Under the pieces are notes generated by a model. That model was not told the origin of the DNA and did not search any database. It worked only from the letters and a program-made list of their open reading frames with translations. From Rhizobium sp. N324 (GTDB taxonomy: Bacteria; Pseudomonadota; Alphaproteobacteria; Rhizobiales; Rhizobiaceae): 60,000 nt of DNA. Numbering within the stretch: position 1 is the first letter of the stretch; the number at the start of each line of letters is the position of its first letter. Below are positions 1 through 11,454 of the stretch, piece by piece. Location of the stretch: assembly GCF_001664485.1 (NCBI RefSeq), contig NZ_CP013630.1:1-60000 (forward strand), in the 5' to 3' direction. The position numbers were made by a program, and so were the translations under genes.

Positions 1-289
1 CAGCCAGAGAGGCGGAGGGGAGAGGCTTTCGCCATCGAGAACCCTCATGATCTTTCGGCGCGTGTCGCTCAAGCGCTTCTTCCCTATAAAAAATCAAAGA
101 TATTTTAAAAGGTTTCTATTTCTTAGAGTCGGTGTCTATCAAGGATTAAAATCCATCCACCGCCGACGCCATTTGTCGCGTGCCTGCAAAAAATATCGGA
201 AGGATTTCGCCATTCTCAAGAAAGTTCGGGGAGAAGCCGAATCTGAAAATGATTCCAAATCCTTCCGGACGGATGATTTTTCTCGCAGC

Positions 290-298
290 TGTGGATAA
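290..298 (-). other. DnaA box (perfect consensus)
   Basis: TGTGGATAA on the plus strand is TTATCCACA on the minus strand, an exact match to the DnaA nonamer. A second, degenerate copy follows after two bases (301-309), giving a tandem pair. Confidence 0.65.
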
Positions 299-378
299 GC
301 TGTGGACCTCGTCTCAACAAATCAATCTGTTCCCCATCATCCACAGGGCCCGCCGAAACCGATCTGCAAAATTCGAAA

Positions 379-387
379 TGTGGATAA
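379..387 (-). other. DnaA box (perfect consensus)
   Basis: This is the second exact TTATCCACA match on the minus strand, 80 bases from the first and in the same orientation. It lies about 85 bases before the first gene. Confidence 0.65.
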
Positions 388-472
388 AGAGGCATGTTTT
401 CCCTTGCCGGGAACTGCCTCGCCGCCTTAGCTCTCTTTCATCCAGTGTTTTCAACAGGCAGCGGAAAATAGC

Positions 473-1294
473 GTGGAGAACAGAACGAACTTCTTTCATC
501 TGCATCTGATTTCTGACTCAACGGGAGAGACTCTGATCTCCGCCGGCCGCGCCGCATCGGCACAGTTCAGATCCGCTCAGCCGATCGAACATGTCTATCC
601 GCTGATCCGCAACCGCAAGCAGCTGCTGCCGGTTCTGCAGGCGATCGATGATGCCCCCGGCATCGTGCTCTATACGATCGTCGACCGGGAGCTCGCGAGC
701 CTGATCGACGAGCGCTGCGTCGAGATGGGTGTCGCCTCGGTGAACGTGCTGGAGCCGGTGATGAATGCGTTTCAGATCTATCTCGGTGCGCCCTCGCGCC
801 GTCGGGTCGGCGCCCAGCACGTGATGAATGCCGGTTACTTCGCGCGTATCGAAGCGCTGAATTTCACCATGGATCATGACGACGGCCAGATGCCGGACGA
901 TTACAATGACGCCGATGTCGTCATCATCGGCATCAGCCGTACGTCGAAAACACCGACCAGCATCTACCTCGCCAACCGCGGCATCAAGACGGCAAACATT
1001 CCGATCGTCTATGGCGTACCGTTGCCTGAAAGCCTGTTCGTCACGACCAAGCCGCTGATCGTCTGCTTGATCGCCACCACCGACCGTATCTCCCAGGTGC
1101 GCGAAAATCGCATCCTCGGCGCCACGCATGGCTTCGATCGTGAACATTATACCGATCGCGCCGCGATTTCCGAGGAGCTGAAATATGCCCGCTCGCTCTG
1201 CGCTCGCCATAACTGGCCGCTGATCGACGTGACCCGCCGCTCGATCGAAGAAACCGCCGCGGCAATCGTTGCCCTACGGCCGAAGCTGCGTTAA
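473..1294 (+). CDS. PPDK regulatory protein (PPSR, DUF299 family kinase/pyrophosphorylase)
   Basis: The family is a bifunctional ADP-dependent kinase and Pi-dependent pyrophosphorylase that switches pyruvate,phosphate dikinase or PEP synthase off and on by Thr phosphorylation. At 273 aa it has the usual length. It shows the N-terminal LISDSTGET motif (about residues 12-20) and the P-loop-like GISRTSKT segment (153-160) typical of DUF299. The start is GTG; no in-frame upstream start looks better. It is the first gene right of the candidate origin and is followed after 33 bases by maf. No PPDK gene lies in this window, so the target is inferred from the family. Confidence 0.9.
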   Translation: MENRTNFFHLHLISDSTGETLISAGRAASAQFRSAQPIEHVYPLIRNRKQLLPVLQAIDDAPGIVLYTIVDRELASLIDERCVEMGVASVNVLEPVMNAFQIYLGAPSRRRVGAQHVMNAGYFARIEALNFTMDHDDGQMPDDYNDADVVIIGISRTSKTPTSIYLANRGIKTANIPIVYGVPLPESLFVTTKPLIVCLIATTDRISQVRENRILGATHGFDREHYTDRAAISEELKYARSLCARHNWPLIDVTRRSIEETAAAIVALRPKLR

Positions 1295-1327
1295 GCGCTG
1301 ACCGGCAGCCGCTCCATCGAGGAACCC

Positions 1328-1927
1328 ATGACGCAGAAACTCATCCTTGCATCGTCGAGCCCCTTTCGGCGGATGCTGATGGAAAATGCCGGTCTATCCT
1401 TTGAGGCGCATGCCGCAAGGATCGATGAACGGGCGGTCGAGGCGCCGCTTGAGAAAGCCGGCGCAACACCGGATGCGGTGGCCCTCGTGCTCGCCAAGGC
1501 CAAAGCCGAGGATGTCAGTAGCCGTTTTCCAGACAGACTGGTCATCGGTTCGGATCAGACGATGTCGCTCGGCGATCGCGTCTTCCACAAGCCGCGCGAT
1601 ATGGCTGATGCCGCCAACCACCTTCAGGCGCTTTCCGGCGTGACCCACCGGCTGAACAGCGCCGTCGCGATCGTCAGCAACGGCGTAACCTTATGGCAAC
1701 ATCTCGCCCATGCCGAGCTGACGATGCGGCCGTTGACGGCGGAATTCATCGCCCGGCATCTGGCGCGGGTCGGCGACAGGGCGCTTTCCAGCGTCGGCGC
1801 CTATCAGTTGGAGGGGGAGGGCATTCAGCTCTTCGAGAAAATCGAGGGTGACTATTTCACCATTCTCGGCCTGCCGATGCTGCCTCTCTTAAAAAAATTG
1901 CGCGAACTCGGAGCGATCGATGGGTGA
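1328..1927 (+). CDS. maf: Maf-family nucleoside triphosphate pyrophosphatase
   Basis: Maf proteins hydrolyse non-canonical or methylated nucleotides (dTTP/UTP or m7GTP in different subfamilies) to monophosphates, acting as house-cleaning enzymes. The 199-aa product has the N-terminal LASSSPFR substrate loop (residues 7-14) and the GSDQT motif (74-78) carrying the catalytic Asp. The subfamily cannot be assigned with confidence. Its 3' end overlaps the aroE start by 8 bases, which suggests translational coupling within the PPSR-maf-aroE-coaE-dnaQ cluster. Confidence 0.92.
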   Translation: MTQKLILASSSPFRRMLMENAGLSFEAHAARIDERAVEAPLEKAGATPDAVALVLAKAKAEDVSSRFPDRLVIGSDQTMSLGDRVFHKPRDMADAANHLQALSGVTHRLNSAVAIVSNGVTLWQHLAHAELTMRPLTAEFIARHLARVGDRALSSVGAYQLEGEGIQLFEKIEGDYFTILGLPMLPLLKKLRELGAIDG

Positions 1928-2777
1928 TTCACGTGAAACATTGGTTCCGAAGGCGTTTGTCACGGGCTTTCCGATCAAGCATTCGCGCTCACCGCTGATC
2001 CACGGATACTGGCTGAAAACGCTCGGCCTGCCAGGCAGCTACCGCGCCCATGAAGTGGCGCCCGAGGCCTTTGCCGATTTCATTGCGGCGCTGAAGGATG
2101 GCAGGTCCGGCTTTGCCGGCGGCAATGTCACAATTCCCCACAAGGAGCTGGCGTTCCGGCTTGCCGACAAACCGGATGCGCTGTCGCGCGAACTCGGCGC
2201 CGCAAATACGCTTTGGCTGGAGGAGGGGGCCCTGCACGCGACGAACACCGACGGCCGCGGCTTCACCGCCAATCTCGATGAACGCCGTCCGGGCTGGGAC
2301 CGGTATGACACGGCGGTCGTCTTCGGCGCCGGCGGCGCCAGCCGGGCAATCATCCAGGCGGTCCGCGATCGCGGTTTCAGGGAGATCCACGTCGTCAATC
2401 GTACCGTCGAACGGGCGCGTGAACTGGCCGATCGCTTCGGTCCGAAAGTTTTCGCCCATCCGGCCGCCGCACTCGCAGAAGTCATGAAAGGCGCCGGCCT
2501 CTTCATCAACACCACTTCGCTCGGCATGGATGGCGAAGCCGCACCCCAGCTCGACTTCACGCCGCTTGCAGCCGACGCCGTCGTCACCGATATCGTTTAT
2601 ATCCCCTTGAAGACGCCGATCCTGGCCCAGGCGCAGGCGCAGGGATTTTCCACCGTCGACGGCCTCGGCATGCTGCTGCATCAGGCGGTGCCGGGTTTTG
2701 AAAAATGGTTCGGCCAGCGTCCGGCCGTCGACGCCGCGCTGCGCGCGCTGATCATCGCGGATATGGAAGCCCATTGA
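1920..2777 (+). CDS. aroE: Shikimate dehydrogenase
   Basis: AroE reduces 3-dehydroshikimate to shikimate with NADPH, step four of the chorismate pathway. The 285-aa product carries the shikimate-binding SRS motif (residues 22-24), NVTIPHKE with the catalytic Lys (about 75), and the glycine-rich nucleotide loop GAGGASRA (136-143). The start overlaps maf by 8 bases, and its TGA overlaps the coaE ATG by one base. It feeds aromatic synthesis, as do the trp genes 13 kb downstream. Confidence 0.95.
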   Translation: MGDSRETLVPKAFVTGFPIKHSRSPLIHGYWLKTLGLPGSYRAHEVAPEAFADFIAALKDGRSGFAGGNVTIPHKELAFRLADKPDALSRELGAANTLWLEEGALHATNTDGRGFTANLDERRPGWDRYDTAVVFGAGGASRAIIQAVRDRGFREIHVVNRTVERARELADRFGPKVFAHPAAALAEVMKGAGLFINTTSLGMDGEAAPQLDFTPLAADAVVTDIVYIPLKTPILAQAQAQGFSTVDGLGMLLHQAVPGFEKWFGQRPAVDAALRALIIADMEAH

Positions 2778-3388
2778 TGTTGAAGATCGGTCTCACCGGC
2801 TCCATCGGTATGGGAAAATCGACGGCGGGCAAACTCTTCGCCGAGGCCGGAATCCCGCTGAACGATTCGGATGCCGTGGTCCACGATCTCTATGCCGGCG
2901 AGGCAGCACCGCTGGTGGATGCCGCCTTTCCCGGCACGATGAAGGACGGAACCGTCGACCGCCATGAACTCGGCCGTCAGCTGGCGCTTGATCCCGACGG
3001 CTTCAAACGCCTCGAAGCGATCGTCCATCCGCTGGTTCGCAAACGCGAGACGGGCTTTCTGAAGCGGCAGCGCGCCGCCGGCGCCGAGATGGTCGTCCTC
3101 GATATTCCGCTGCTCTTCGAAACCGGCGCCTGGGAAAGAGTGGATGTCGTCGTCGTCGTCAGTGCCGGTCCACAGATTCAGCGAGAGAGGGTGCTTGCGC
3201 GCGAAGGCATGACCGAGGAAAAATTCGAGATGATTCTATCACGCCAGACACCGGACACGGAAAAACGGCGCAGGGCGGATTATCTGATCGACAGCAGCCG
3301 CAGTCTCGCCGAGACCAAGGAACGGGTGCTCGAGATTATCGCCGACCTGAAAATACGGATTGCCAAGGGAGATTTCCGGAATGCGTGA
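2777..3388 (+). CDS. coaE: Dephospho-CoA kinase
   Basis: CoaE phosphorylates the 3'-OH of dephospho-CoA with ATP, the last step of CoA synthesis. The chosen start is the ATG at 2777 (203 aa), which overlaps the aroE stop as TGATG; an upstream in-frame start at 2705 would only add 24 residues read from inside aroE. The P-loop GLTGSIGMGKST sits at residues 5-16, with the DIPLLFE segment of the CoA-binding region further on. CoaA, the first enzyme of the same pathway, is encoded at 41962-42957. Confidence 0.95.
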   Translation: MLKIGLTGSIGMGKSTAGKLFAEAGIPLNDSDAVVHDLYAGEAAPLVDAAFPGTMKDGTVDRHELGRQLALDPDGFKRLEAIVHPLVRKRETGFLKRQRAAGAEMVVLDIPLLFETGAWERVDVVVVVSAGPQIQRERVLAREGMTEEKFEMILSRQTPDTEKRRRADYLIDSSRSLAETKERVLEIIADLKIRIAKGDFRNA

Positions 3389-4103
3389 GATCATCTTCGA
3401 TACGGAAACCACCGGCCTCGACAACCGCGCCGACCGCATCATCGAAATCGGCGGCATCGAGCTCTTCAACCATTTCCCCACCGGCAACGTGATCCATATC
3501 TTCATCAATCCCGGCGATCAGAAGGTTCATCCGGATGCACTCGCCGTGCACGGTATCACCGATGAATTCCTGAAGGACAAGAAGCCTTTCGCGGAGGTTG
3601 CCGAAGAAATCCTTGCCTTCTTCGGCGATGCCAAGTGGATCGCCCACAACGCCACCTTCGATATGGGCTTCATCAATGCCGAACTGGCGCGGATCGGTTT
3701 GCCACCGATCCTGCCGGAAAAGGTGATCGATACGCTGTCGATGGCGCGCCGCAAACATCCGATGGGGCCGAATTCGCTCGACGCGCTATGCCGGCGCTAC
3801 GGCATCGACAATTCGCACCGCACCAAACACGGCGCGCTGCTCGACTCCGAACTGCTCGCCGAGGTCTATATCGAGATGATCGGCGGCAGGCAGGCCGCAT
3901 TCGGCCTGAGTATGACCGCTACATCGGCTCAGAACGGTCGCGGCGACGGGGCGGAGGAAGACGACGTGGTGATCGCCTCCGTGCTCGAGCGGCCCCGCCC
4001 GCTTGCCCCTCGTCTCAGCCAGTCCGAGGCGCAGGCGCATGAGGCGCTCGTCGCCAAGCTCGGCGAAAAAGGCATCTGGGCGAAATACGCCAATTTGAAT
4101 TAA
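3381..4103 (+). CDS. dnaQ: DNA polymerase III epsilon subunit (3'-5' proofreading exonuclease)
   Basis: DnaQ is the proofreading subunit of the replicative polymerase core. All DEDDh exonuclease motifs are visible in the 240-aa product: ExoI FDTETTG (Asp7, Glu9), ExoII HNATFDMGF (Asp94), and ExoIII HGALLDSE (His150, Asp155). The C-terminal tail after about residue 180 would contact the alpha subunit. The ATG at 3381 is preferred because AAGGGAG lies about 9 bases upstream; the in-frame ATG at 3360 has no such site. It overlaps coaE by 8 bases and ends the rightward cluster. Confidence 0.95.
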   Translation: MREIIFDTETTGLDNRADRIIEIGGIELFNHFPTGNVIHIFINPGDQKVHPDALAVHGITDEFLKDKKPFAEVAEEILAFFGDAKWIAHNATFDMGFINAELARIGLPPILPEKVIDTLSMARRKHPMGPNSLDALCRRYGIDNSHRTKHGALLDSELLAEVYIEMIGGRQAAFGLSMTATSAQNGRGDGAEEDDVVIASVLERPRPLAPRLSQSEAQAHEALVAKLGEKGIWAKYANLN

Positions 4104-4121
4104 AACCGGCCTCAATTGAAA

Positions 4122-4144
4122 ATGCCCGGGACTTGCCCGGGCAT
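4122..4144. terminator. Bidirectional hairpin between dnaQ and secB
   Basis: A perfect 9-bp inverted repeat, ATGCCCGGG/CCCGGGCAT with a 5-base loop, lies between the convergent dnaQ and secB genes. A short T run follows on the minus strand only, so it fits secB termination better than dnaQ. Confidence 0.6.
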
Positions 4145-4169
4145 CCGCATCTCAGAGAAAAACATCCGC

Positions 4170-4652
4170 TCAGTTCGGAACGGCCTGGACCTTGGCGCGC
4201 GCCTGTTCTTCGGCAACGCGCTGGGCGAACATCTGGGTGAAATCGATCGGGTCGATCATCAGCGGTGGGAAACCGCCGTTGCGGGTCACGTCGGCGATGA
4301 TCTGACGGGCGAAGGGGAAAAGCATGCGCGGGCACTCGATGAAGAGAACCGGCAGCATGTGTTCCTGCGGGAAACCAGCAACGCGGAAGACGCCGCCATA
4401 GGTGAGTTCGGCATGGAAAACCGTCTTGTCGCCGTCCTTGGCTTCGGCATTCAGCGACAGCACGACATCGAAATCCGTATCCGAAAGCGGGTTGGCGTTG
4501 ACGTTCACATTGATGTTGATCGTCGGCGCCTTGTCGCGGGCCTGCAGCGAACGCGGCGCGCCCGGATTTTCGAAGGAGAGATCCTTGGTATATTGCGCAA
4601 GGATCGAGAGGGTGGGGCTGGCCGCACCGTTGCTGTTGTTATCGTCTGCCAT
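4170..4652 (-). CDS. secB: Protein-export chaperone SecB
   Basis: SecB is a cytosolic homotetrameric chaperone that keeps preproteins unfolded and hands them to SecA. The ATG at 4652 (160 aa) is chosen because the product then begins MADDNNSNG, as family members do, with GAGGAAA just upstream; a longer reading frame to 4781 lacks similarity. The conserved core ([35 protein letters not shown]) is intact. It is transcribed towards dnaQ and separated from fxsA by about 100 bases. Confidence 0.95.
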   Translation of the reverse strand: MADDNNSNGAASPTLSILAQYTKDLSFENPGAPRSLQARDKAPTININVNVNANPLSDTDFDVVLSLNAEAKDGDKTVFHAELTYGGVFRVAGFPQEHMLPVLFIECPRMLFPFARQIIADVTRNGGFPPLMIDPIDFTQMFAQRVAEEQARAKVQAVPN

Positions 4653-4753
4653 TGGCTTTTCCTCGAGGGGCATGGGAATGGTGCCGCCATCTAACATTTC
4701 AGGGAAGGGCTTACAACCCTGGGCGCTTGGCGCCGTTGATCGGCCGCAGCGCC

Positions 4754-5269
4754 TCAATCGCCGAGATGTTTGCCCGACCATGGCGAGTTGCGGTCCGGCT
4801 CCCTATGATAGTCCTCATCGTCGAGATCGACCACCTTCGAGTTCGGCCTGCGGTCGCGGAAATCGGGTTGCGGGCCGGCAGAATAGCCGCCCTTGGCATT
4901 GACGACGACGAAGCGTTTGGCGATCGCCCGCCAGACGAGTTCGCGCACCGGCGGGATGAGAATGAGGATCGCGATGATGTCGGTGAGGAAGCCGGGAATG
5001 ATCAGCAGCAGCGAGGCGATGACGTTCATCGCCGGCCGCAGCAACTCGCGCCCCGGCATAACCCCGTTTCGTCCCTCGCTCGACATGCGGCGCAAAATAC
5101 CGATGCCCTGCCGGCGCAGCAGACCGACCCCGAGAACGAAGCCCAGCATGACGAGCGCCAGCGTCAGCCACAATCCGATTGCCCGGCCGACGACGACGAA
5201 ACCGGCAATTTCGGCGAGCGGCAGCAGCAGAATGAAAGCTGGCAGGATCGAAAAACCCATGGTCGTCAT
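4754..5269 (-). CDS. fxsA: FxsA family membrane protein
   Basis: FxsA is a small cytoplasmic-membrane protein; in E. coli its overproduction relieves phage T7 exclusion by the F plasmid, and its normal role is unclear. The 171-aa product has hydrophobic segments near residues 8-28 and 33-50, a third pair around 78-100, and a polar C-terminal tail rich in Arg and Asp. Two start codons, at 5269 and 5260, are both possible; a GGAG lies rather far upstream (about 16 bases). It is divergent from the timA-like gene. Confidence 0.85.
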   Translation of the reverse strand: MTTMGFSILPAFILLLPLAEIAGFVVVGRAIGLWLTLALVMLGFVLGVGLLRRQGIGILRRMSSEGRNGVMPGRELLRPAMNVIASLLLIIPGFLTDIIAILILIPPVRELVWRAIAKRFVVVNAKGGYSAGPQPDFRDRRPNSKVVDLDDEDYHREPDRNSPWSGKHLGD

Positions 5270-5320
5270 GTCCCGGGCTTGCCGGTCTCCTCTTGGCGCC
5301 GGCGAAGATGCCAGCCATCA

Positions 5321-5349
5321 TTTGAATCATCTGTATAGGCAGACTATAT
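5321..5349 (+). promoter_or_regulatory. Sigma-70-type promoter for the timA-mltA cluster
   Basis: TTTGAA (5321-5326), a 17-base spacer and CTATAT (5344-5349) match the rhizobial housekeeping consensus CTTGAC-N17-CTATAT at 4/6 and 6/6 positions. The next gene starts 42 bases after the -10 element. Confidence 0.5.
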
Positions 5350-5391
5350 GGGAGTACAAATCAGAGATGTTAACGGCGGCTGCGATACGAT

Positions 5392-6096
5392 ATGAGTTCG
5401 AACGACTTCATCACATTATTTTTCCTGGTGGCGGCTGTGCTGATTTTTTTTCAGCTCCGCTCCGTGCTGGGGCGCCGCACAGGAAATGAGAAGCCGCCGC
5501 GCGATCTCTATACGCCGCGGGATGCGGCTCCGGCCGAAGCCGCCGATGCCGGCAAGGTCGTGACCCTGCCGCGCCGCGATTCGACGAGCGAGGATGAGGA
5601 TCGTTTCGCTGCCATCGATGCCTTCGCCGCACCTGGAACGCCGCTCAACGAATCGCTGCGGGCGCTGAACAAGGCCGATCCCGCCTTCAGCCCGAAGGAG
5701 TTTCTGAACGGCGCCCGCATGGCTTACGAGATGATCGTCATGGCCTATGCCGACGGCGACCGGAAAACGCTGAAGAACCTGCTGTCGCGCGAAGTCTACG
5801 ACGGCTTCGAGGCGGCGATCGGCGAGCGCGAAACCCGGGGCGAGAAAGTGAAGTCCACCTTCGTCGGCATCGACAAGGCCGAAATCACCCATGCCGAGAC
5901 GAAGGGCAGCGAAGCGCAGATCACCGTTCGCATCATCAGCCAGCTGATATCGGCCACTTACGACAAGGCGGATGTGCTGATCGAAGGCGACGCCGAAAAC
6001 GTCGCCGAGGTCAACGACCTCTGGACCTTCGCCCGCGACACCCGCTCGCGCGATCCGAACTGGAAACTCGTGGCGACCGAATCGGAACATGAGTGA
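5392..6096 (+). CDS. Tim44/TimA family membrane-anchored adaptor protein
   Basis: The 234-aa product has one N-terminal membrane segment (about residues 5-22), a charged low-complexity linker, and a C-terminal Tim44-like domain (about 90-232, including FLNGARMAYEMIV and the closing RDTRSRDPNWKLVATES). The bacterial relatives of mitochondrial Tim44 are proposed to bind membranes and assist protein assembly at the inner membrane. It overlaps the mltA start by 8 bases. The function in rhizobia is inferred from the family only. Confidence 0.85.
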   Translation: MSSNDFITLFFLVAAVLIFFQLRSVLGRRTGNEKPPRDLYTPRDAAPAEAADAGKVVTLPRRDSTSEDEDRFAAIDAFAAPGTPLNESLRALNKADPAFSPKEFLNGARMAYEMIVMAYADGDRKTLKNLLSREVYDGFEAAIGERETRGEKVKSTFVGIDKAEITHAETKGSEAQITVRIISQLISATYDKADVLIEGDAENVAEVNDLWTFARDTRSRDPNWKLVATESEHE

Positions 6097-7228
6097 CCAC
6101 GCGCCGGACTTCGTCCTGCAGGCCATAAGCTTCGACACTCTGGAAGGCTGGAAGGATGATGATCCCTCCGGCCTTTTTGAGGTCATGCGACGCTGCCGCC
6201 GCCAGATCAGCGATGTCAAACCCTACCGCACCGGATCGCTCGGCCTGAGCTCGGAAGATCTGCTTCCGCTTCTGCTGGCCGCCGAGGATTTCACGCCGTC
6301 ATCGCAGGCATCGGCGCGCGCCTTCTTCGAGATGCATTGCCGGCCTTTCGTGATCCGCCGCAAGGATGGCCATCCCGGCTTCGTCACCGCCTTTTACGAA
6401 CCTGAGATCGAGGTGTCGGAGCGGCCGGACGAGGTTTTCCGTTTCCCCTTCTATCGGCGCCCGGACGATCTGATCGATCTCGACGATGCCAATCGCCCCG
6501 CCGAGCTCGACAATTCCTATGCTTTCGGCCGCCTGCATGATGGCCGTATCGCTGCCTATCCGGATCGCCGCGCCATCGATCAGGGATTTCTCGAAGGCCG
6601 CGGCCTCGAAATCGCCTGGGCGAAGTCGAAGGTCGACGTCTTCTTCGTGCATGTGCAGGGTGCGGCCCGTTTGCGCTACAGCGATGGCCGTATCGGCCGC
6701 ATCACCTATGCGGCGAAGGCCGGCCATCCTTTCTCGGCGGTCGGCAAGCTGCTGATCGACCGAGGCGAGATTGCTCGCGCCGACATCTCGATGCAGACGA
6801 TCCGCGCCTGGCTGGCGCGCAATCCCGAACGCGTCGACGAGGTGCTGTGGCATAACCGCTCTTATATCTTCTTCCGCGAGACGCCCTCGTGGGCTACCAG
6901 CCCGCGAACCGCCGATCTTCAGGCAGGCCCGATCGCCGCCGCCAAGGTGCCGCTTCTCGCCGGCCGCTCGCTTGCCGTCGACCGGCTGATCCATACCTTC
7001 GGTTTTCCTTTTTTCATTCGCGCTGAAAGCCTCACCCATCTCGATGACGGCCGGTCCTTCGGCCGGCTGATGCTGGCGCTTGATACCGGCTCGGCGATCG
7101 TCGGCCCGGCGCGCGGCGATATCTTCACCGGTTCGGGCGACATCGCGGGAGAAAGGGCCGGCACCGTCCGCAACGACGCCGATTTCACCATCCTTGTTCC
7201 CAAGGCCGCCGCTGGACGATTCGACTGA
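6089..7228 (+). CDS. mltA: MltA family lytic transglycosylase
   Basis: MltA enzymes cleave the MurNAc-GlcNAc bond of peptidoglycan to form 1,6-anhydroMurNAc. The 379-aa product shows the MltA barrel region (about residues 80-250, with FVTAFYEPEIEVS and FFVHVQGAARL) and the C-terminal 3D domain DTGSAIVGPARGDIF (about 330-345) bearing the conserved Asp. Unusually, the N-terminus MSDHAPDFVLQ shows neither a signal peptide nor a lipobox. It overlaps the timA-like gene by 8 bases and the Smr gene by one base, so the three are probably translated together. Confidence 0.9.
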   Translation: MSDHAPDFVLQAISFDTLEGWKDDDPSGLFEVMRRCRRQISDVKPYRTGSLGLSSEDLLPLLLAAEDFTPSSQASARAFFEMHCRPFVIRRKDGHPGFVTAFYEPEIEVSERPDEVFRFPFYRRPDDLIDLDDANRPAELDNSYAFGRLHDGRIAAYPDRRAIDQGFLEGRGLEIAWAKSKVDVFFVHVQGAARLRYSDGRIGRITYAAKAGHPFSAVGKLLIDRGEIARADISMQTIRAWLARNPERVDEVLWHNRSYIFFRETPSWATSPRTADLQAGPIAAAKVPLLAGRSLAVDRLIHTFGFPFFIRAESLTHLDDGRSFGRLMLALDTGSAIVGPARGDIFTGSGDIAGERAGTVRNDADFTILVPKAAAGRFD

Positions 7229-7797
7229 TGGCCAAGGATCGAAAACTCAGCGCCGATGAGAGGATCCTCTGGGGCAAGGTTGCCCGCAGCACTCGGCCGA
7301 TGCCTGAAAAGGCGGGTGAGTTGAATGAACTCGATGCCTTTCTCGTCGAGGCCGAAGCTGCCGCCGAACAGCAGAAGGCCGGAAAGCAGGCGTCCGCCGC
7401 GCCTTTGCCGCTGCAACCGGCAGCGCCTTCCGCGTCGAAACCGCCGGCCGGCGTGCATCATCCGCTGGAGAAGCCGGTCAAGCGCAAGATCGCTAAGGGC
7501 CGGCTGGCTCTCGAAGCACGGATCGACCTGCACGGCCTGGTGCAGAGCGAGGCTCATGTCATTCTGCTCGATTTCCTGATCCGCGCCCATGAGCGCGGCC
7601 TGCGTCATGTCTTGGTCATTACCGGCAAGGGCAGCTCGATGGGCAGTGCCGGCGCGTTGAAGCGGGCCGTGCCGCTGTGGTTCTCGAAGCCGGAATTCCG
7701 CTACCTGATTTCCTCCTACGAGCCGGCCGCACAGCATCATGGCGGTGAGGGCGCGCTCTACATTCGCCTGTCGCGGCGGCATGGGGAAAGGCCATGA
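7228..7797 (+). CDS. Smr-domain protein
   Basis: The 189-aa product has an Ala/Pro-rich N-terminal half and a C-terminal Smr domain (about residues 95-185) with the IDLHG motif and TGKGSS loop of this family. Smr domains (MutS2 C-terminus, YdaL, SmrB) are often nucleases acting on DNA or on mRNA of collided ribosomes; which applies here is unknown. It starts at the mltA stop and overlaps the next regulator gene by 4 bases. Confidence 0.88.
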   Translation: MAKDRKLSADERILWGKVARSTRPMPEKAGELNELDAFLVEAEAAAEQQKAGKQASAAPLPLQPAAPSASKPPAGVHHPLEKPVKRKIAKGRLALEARIDLHGLVQSEAHVILLDFLIRAHERGLRHVLVITGKGSSMGSAGALKRAVPLWFSKPEFRYLISSYEPAAQHHGGEGALYIRLSRRHGERP

Positions 7798-8171
7798 CGC
7801 CCTTCGGAGAGGCGGTTCGCAGGCTGAGAGCGCGCAAGGGTGTCTCGCAGAAGGAGATGGCGGAAGCGCTGAATGTCTCGCCCGCCTATCTCTCGGCGCT
7901 GGAACACGGCAAGCGTGGTTTGCCCACGTTCGATCTGCTGCAGCGCATCGCCGGTTATTTCAACATCATCTGGGACGAGGCTGAGGAACTGTTTCTGCTC
8001 GCCCGTTCTTCCGATCCGCGCGTCGTCATCGATACATCAGGCCTGCCGCCGGAATATACCGAATTTGCCAACCGATTGGCGCGGCGGATTCGCAACCTTG
8101 ACAGTGCCGAGATCGGCCGGCTATCGGCACTTCTCGAAAATGGCGGCAAAGGCGACGGAAAAGCGTCATAA
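7794..8171 (+). CDS. XRE-family helix-turn-helix regulator
   Basis: The 125-aa product has an N-terminal Cro/C1-type helix-turn-helix (residues about 3-60: RLRARKGVSQKEMAEALNVS...YLSALEHGKRG). The C-terminal 60 residues resemble no domain I can name. The start overlaps the Smr gene (ATGA). It lies 136 bases upstream of gyrB, but the target genes are unknown. Confidence 0.88.
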   Translation: MTPFGEAVRRLRARKGVSQKEMAEALNVSPAYLSALEHGKRGLPTFDLLQRIAGYFNIIWDEAEELFLLARSSDPRVVIDTSGLPPEYTEFANRLARRIRNLDSAEIGRLSALLENGGKGDGKAS

Positions 8172-10742
<2,571 letters not shown>

Positions 10743-10756
10743 TTGCTTTTTTCCAA

Positions 10757-10794
10757 GCAAAAACCCCGCCGTCTCCAGATGGCGGGGTTTTTGC
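10757..10794. terminator. Bidirectional intrinsic terminator after gyrB
   Basis: A 14-bp stem (GCAAAAACCCCGCC / GGCGGGGTTTTTGC) with a 10-base loop has T runs on both strands. It serves gyrB and the convergent nitroreductase gene. Confidence 0.9.
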
Positions 10795-10809
10795 GTGTTT
10801 GGATTTCGT

Positions 10810-11409
10810 TCAATTTGCAACGAAACGGCCGTTAAAGGCGACCTCGGAAAGCGGTTTGCGCTGGCTGGGGAATTCGCGGGCCTGATTGCGCTCGGAAAGA
10901 ACACTCTTGTCTGCCAGACGGCCGACGGCAACGCCGGCTTCGACCCGGTACCCCTCGGGAATGCCGAACGCCTTGCTGATTTCCTCGTGTTTGATGCCGC
11001 CCATGCCATGGGCATAGAACCCCGAGAGGCGGGCCTGAAGCGCTAGATATCCCCAGGCGGTGCCGGCGTCGAAGGAATGGGTATAGCTCGGCTTTTCCTC
11101 GCCGGAACCGGCAGCGCCGGTGAAGCCGCGCGAGACGACGAAGATCAGCGCCGACGCATTCCTAGCCCATTCCTGATTGGCATCGACGAGCAATGCGACG
11201 AATTTCTCCCAATGCTGTGAACCCTTCAGGGCATAGATGAAGCGCCACGGCTGCTGATTGGAAGACGACGGCGCCCAATGGGCGGCGTCGAGCAGGCTGA
11301 GAAGCTGCGCCTCCTCGATGATTTCGCCGGTGAAGGCGCGCGGCGACCAGCGATCGAGAAACATCGGATCGATCGGATATTGGGATTCGCGGCTGTTGCT
11401 TTTTGTCAT
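10810..11409 (-). CDS. Nitroreductase family protein
   Basis: The 199-aa product belongs to the FMN-dependent nitroreductase fold, which reduces nitro groups, quinones or flavins with NAD(P)H. Visible motifs are RWSPRAFTGE near the N-terminus (FMN phosphate binding) and the AAHWAPSSSNQQPWRF segment (about residues 42-57). The C-terminal part (HGMGGI...GYRVEAGVAVG) is also typical. It converges on gyrB and lies 45 bases downstream of the DUF2218 gene on the same strand. The substrate cannot be told. Confidence 0.88.
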   Translation of the reverse strand: MTKSNSRESQYPIDPMFLDRWSPRAFTGEIIEEAQLLSLLDAAHWAPSSSNQQPWRFIYALKGSQHWEKFVALLVDANQEWARNASALIFVVSRGFTGAAGSGEEKPSYTHSFDAGTAWGYLALQARLSGFYAHGMGGIKHEEISKAFGIPEGYRVEAGVAVGRLADKSVLSERNQAREFPSQRKPLSEVAFNGRFVAN

Positions 11410-11454
11410 GCTGGTTCCGGGCGTTGGGGACAGAAATTCGGATCGGGGTTGGAT

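Larger units (their letters stand above)
83..387. other. oriC: Candidate chromosomal replication origin (oriC)
   Basis: This gene-free stretch pairs an AT-rich segment (about 83-125) with a cluster of DnaA-box-like nonamers further right. Two boxes match TTATCCACA exactly on the minus strand (290-298 and 379-387). Weaker ones lie at 301-309 (TGTGGACCT) and 338-346 (TCATCCACA). GANTC methylation sites occur at 126-130, 251-255, 515-519 and 529-533. In Caulobacter and Sinorhizobium the chromosomal origin lies near hemE; the gene run that follows here (PPSR, maf, aroE, coaE, dnaQ) is what I recall for rhizobial chromosomes beside the origin. No clear CtrA site (TTAA-N7-TTAA) was found. The whole 1-472 interval has no convincing gene; part of the origin may lie left of the window. 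Confidence 0.6.

Noticed and set aside
1..472. CtrA-binding site in the origin
   Set aside because: TTAA occurrences here do not have the 7-base spacing; the AT-rich segments only give scattered TTAA.
47..509. Short open frames in the first 500 bases
   Set aside because: They overlap each other and the candidate origin, lack ribosome sites and resemble no protein.
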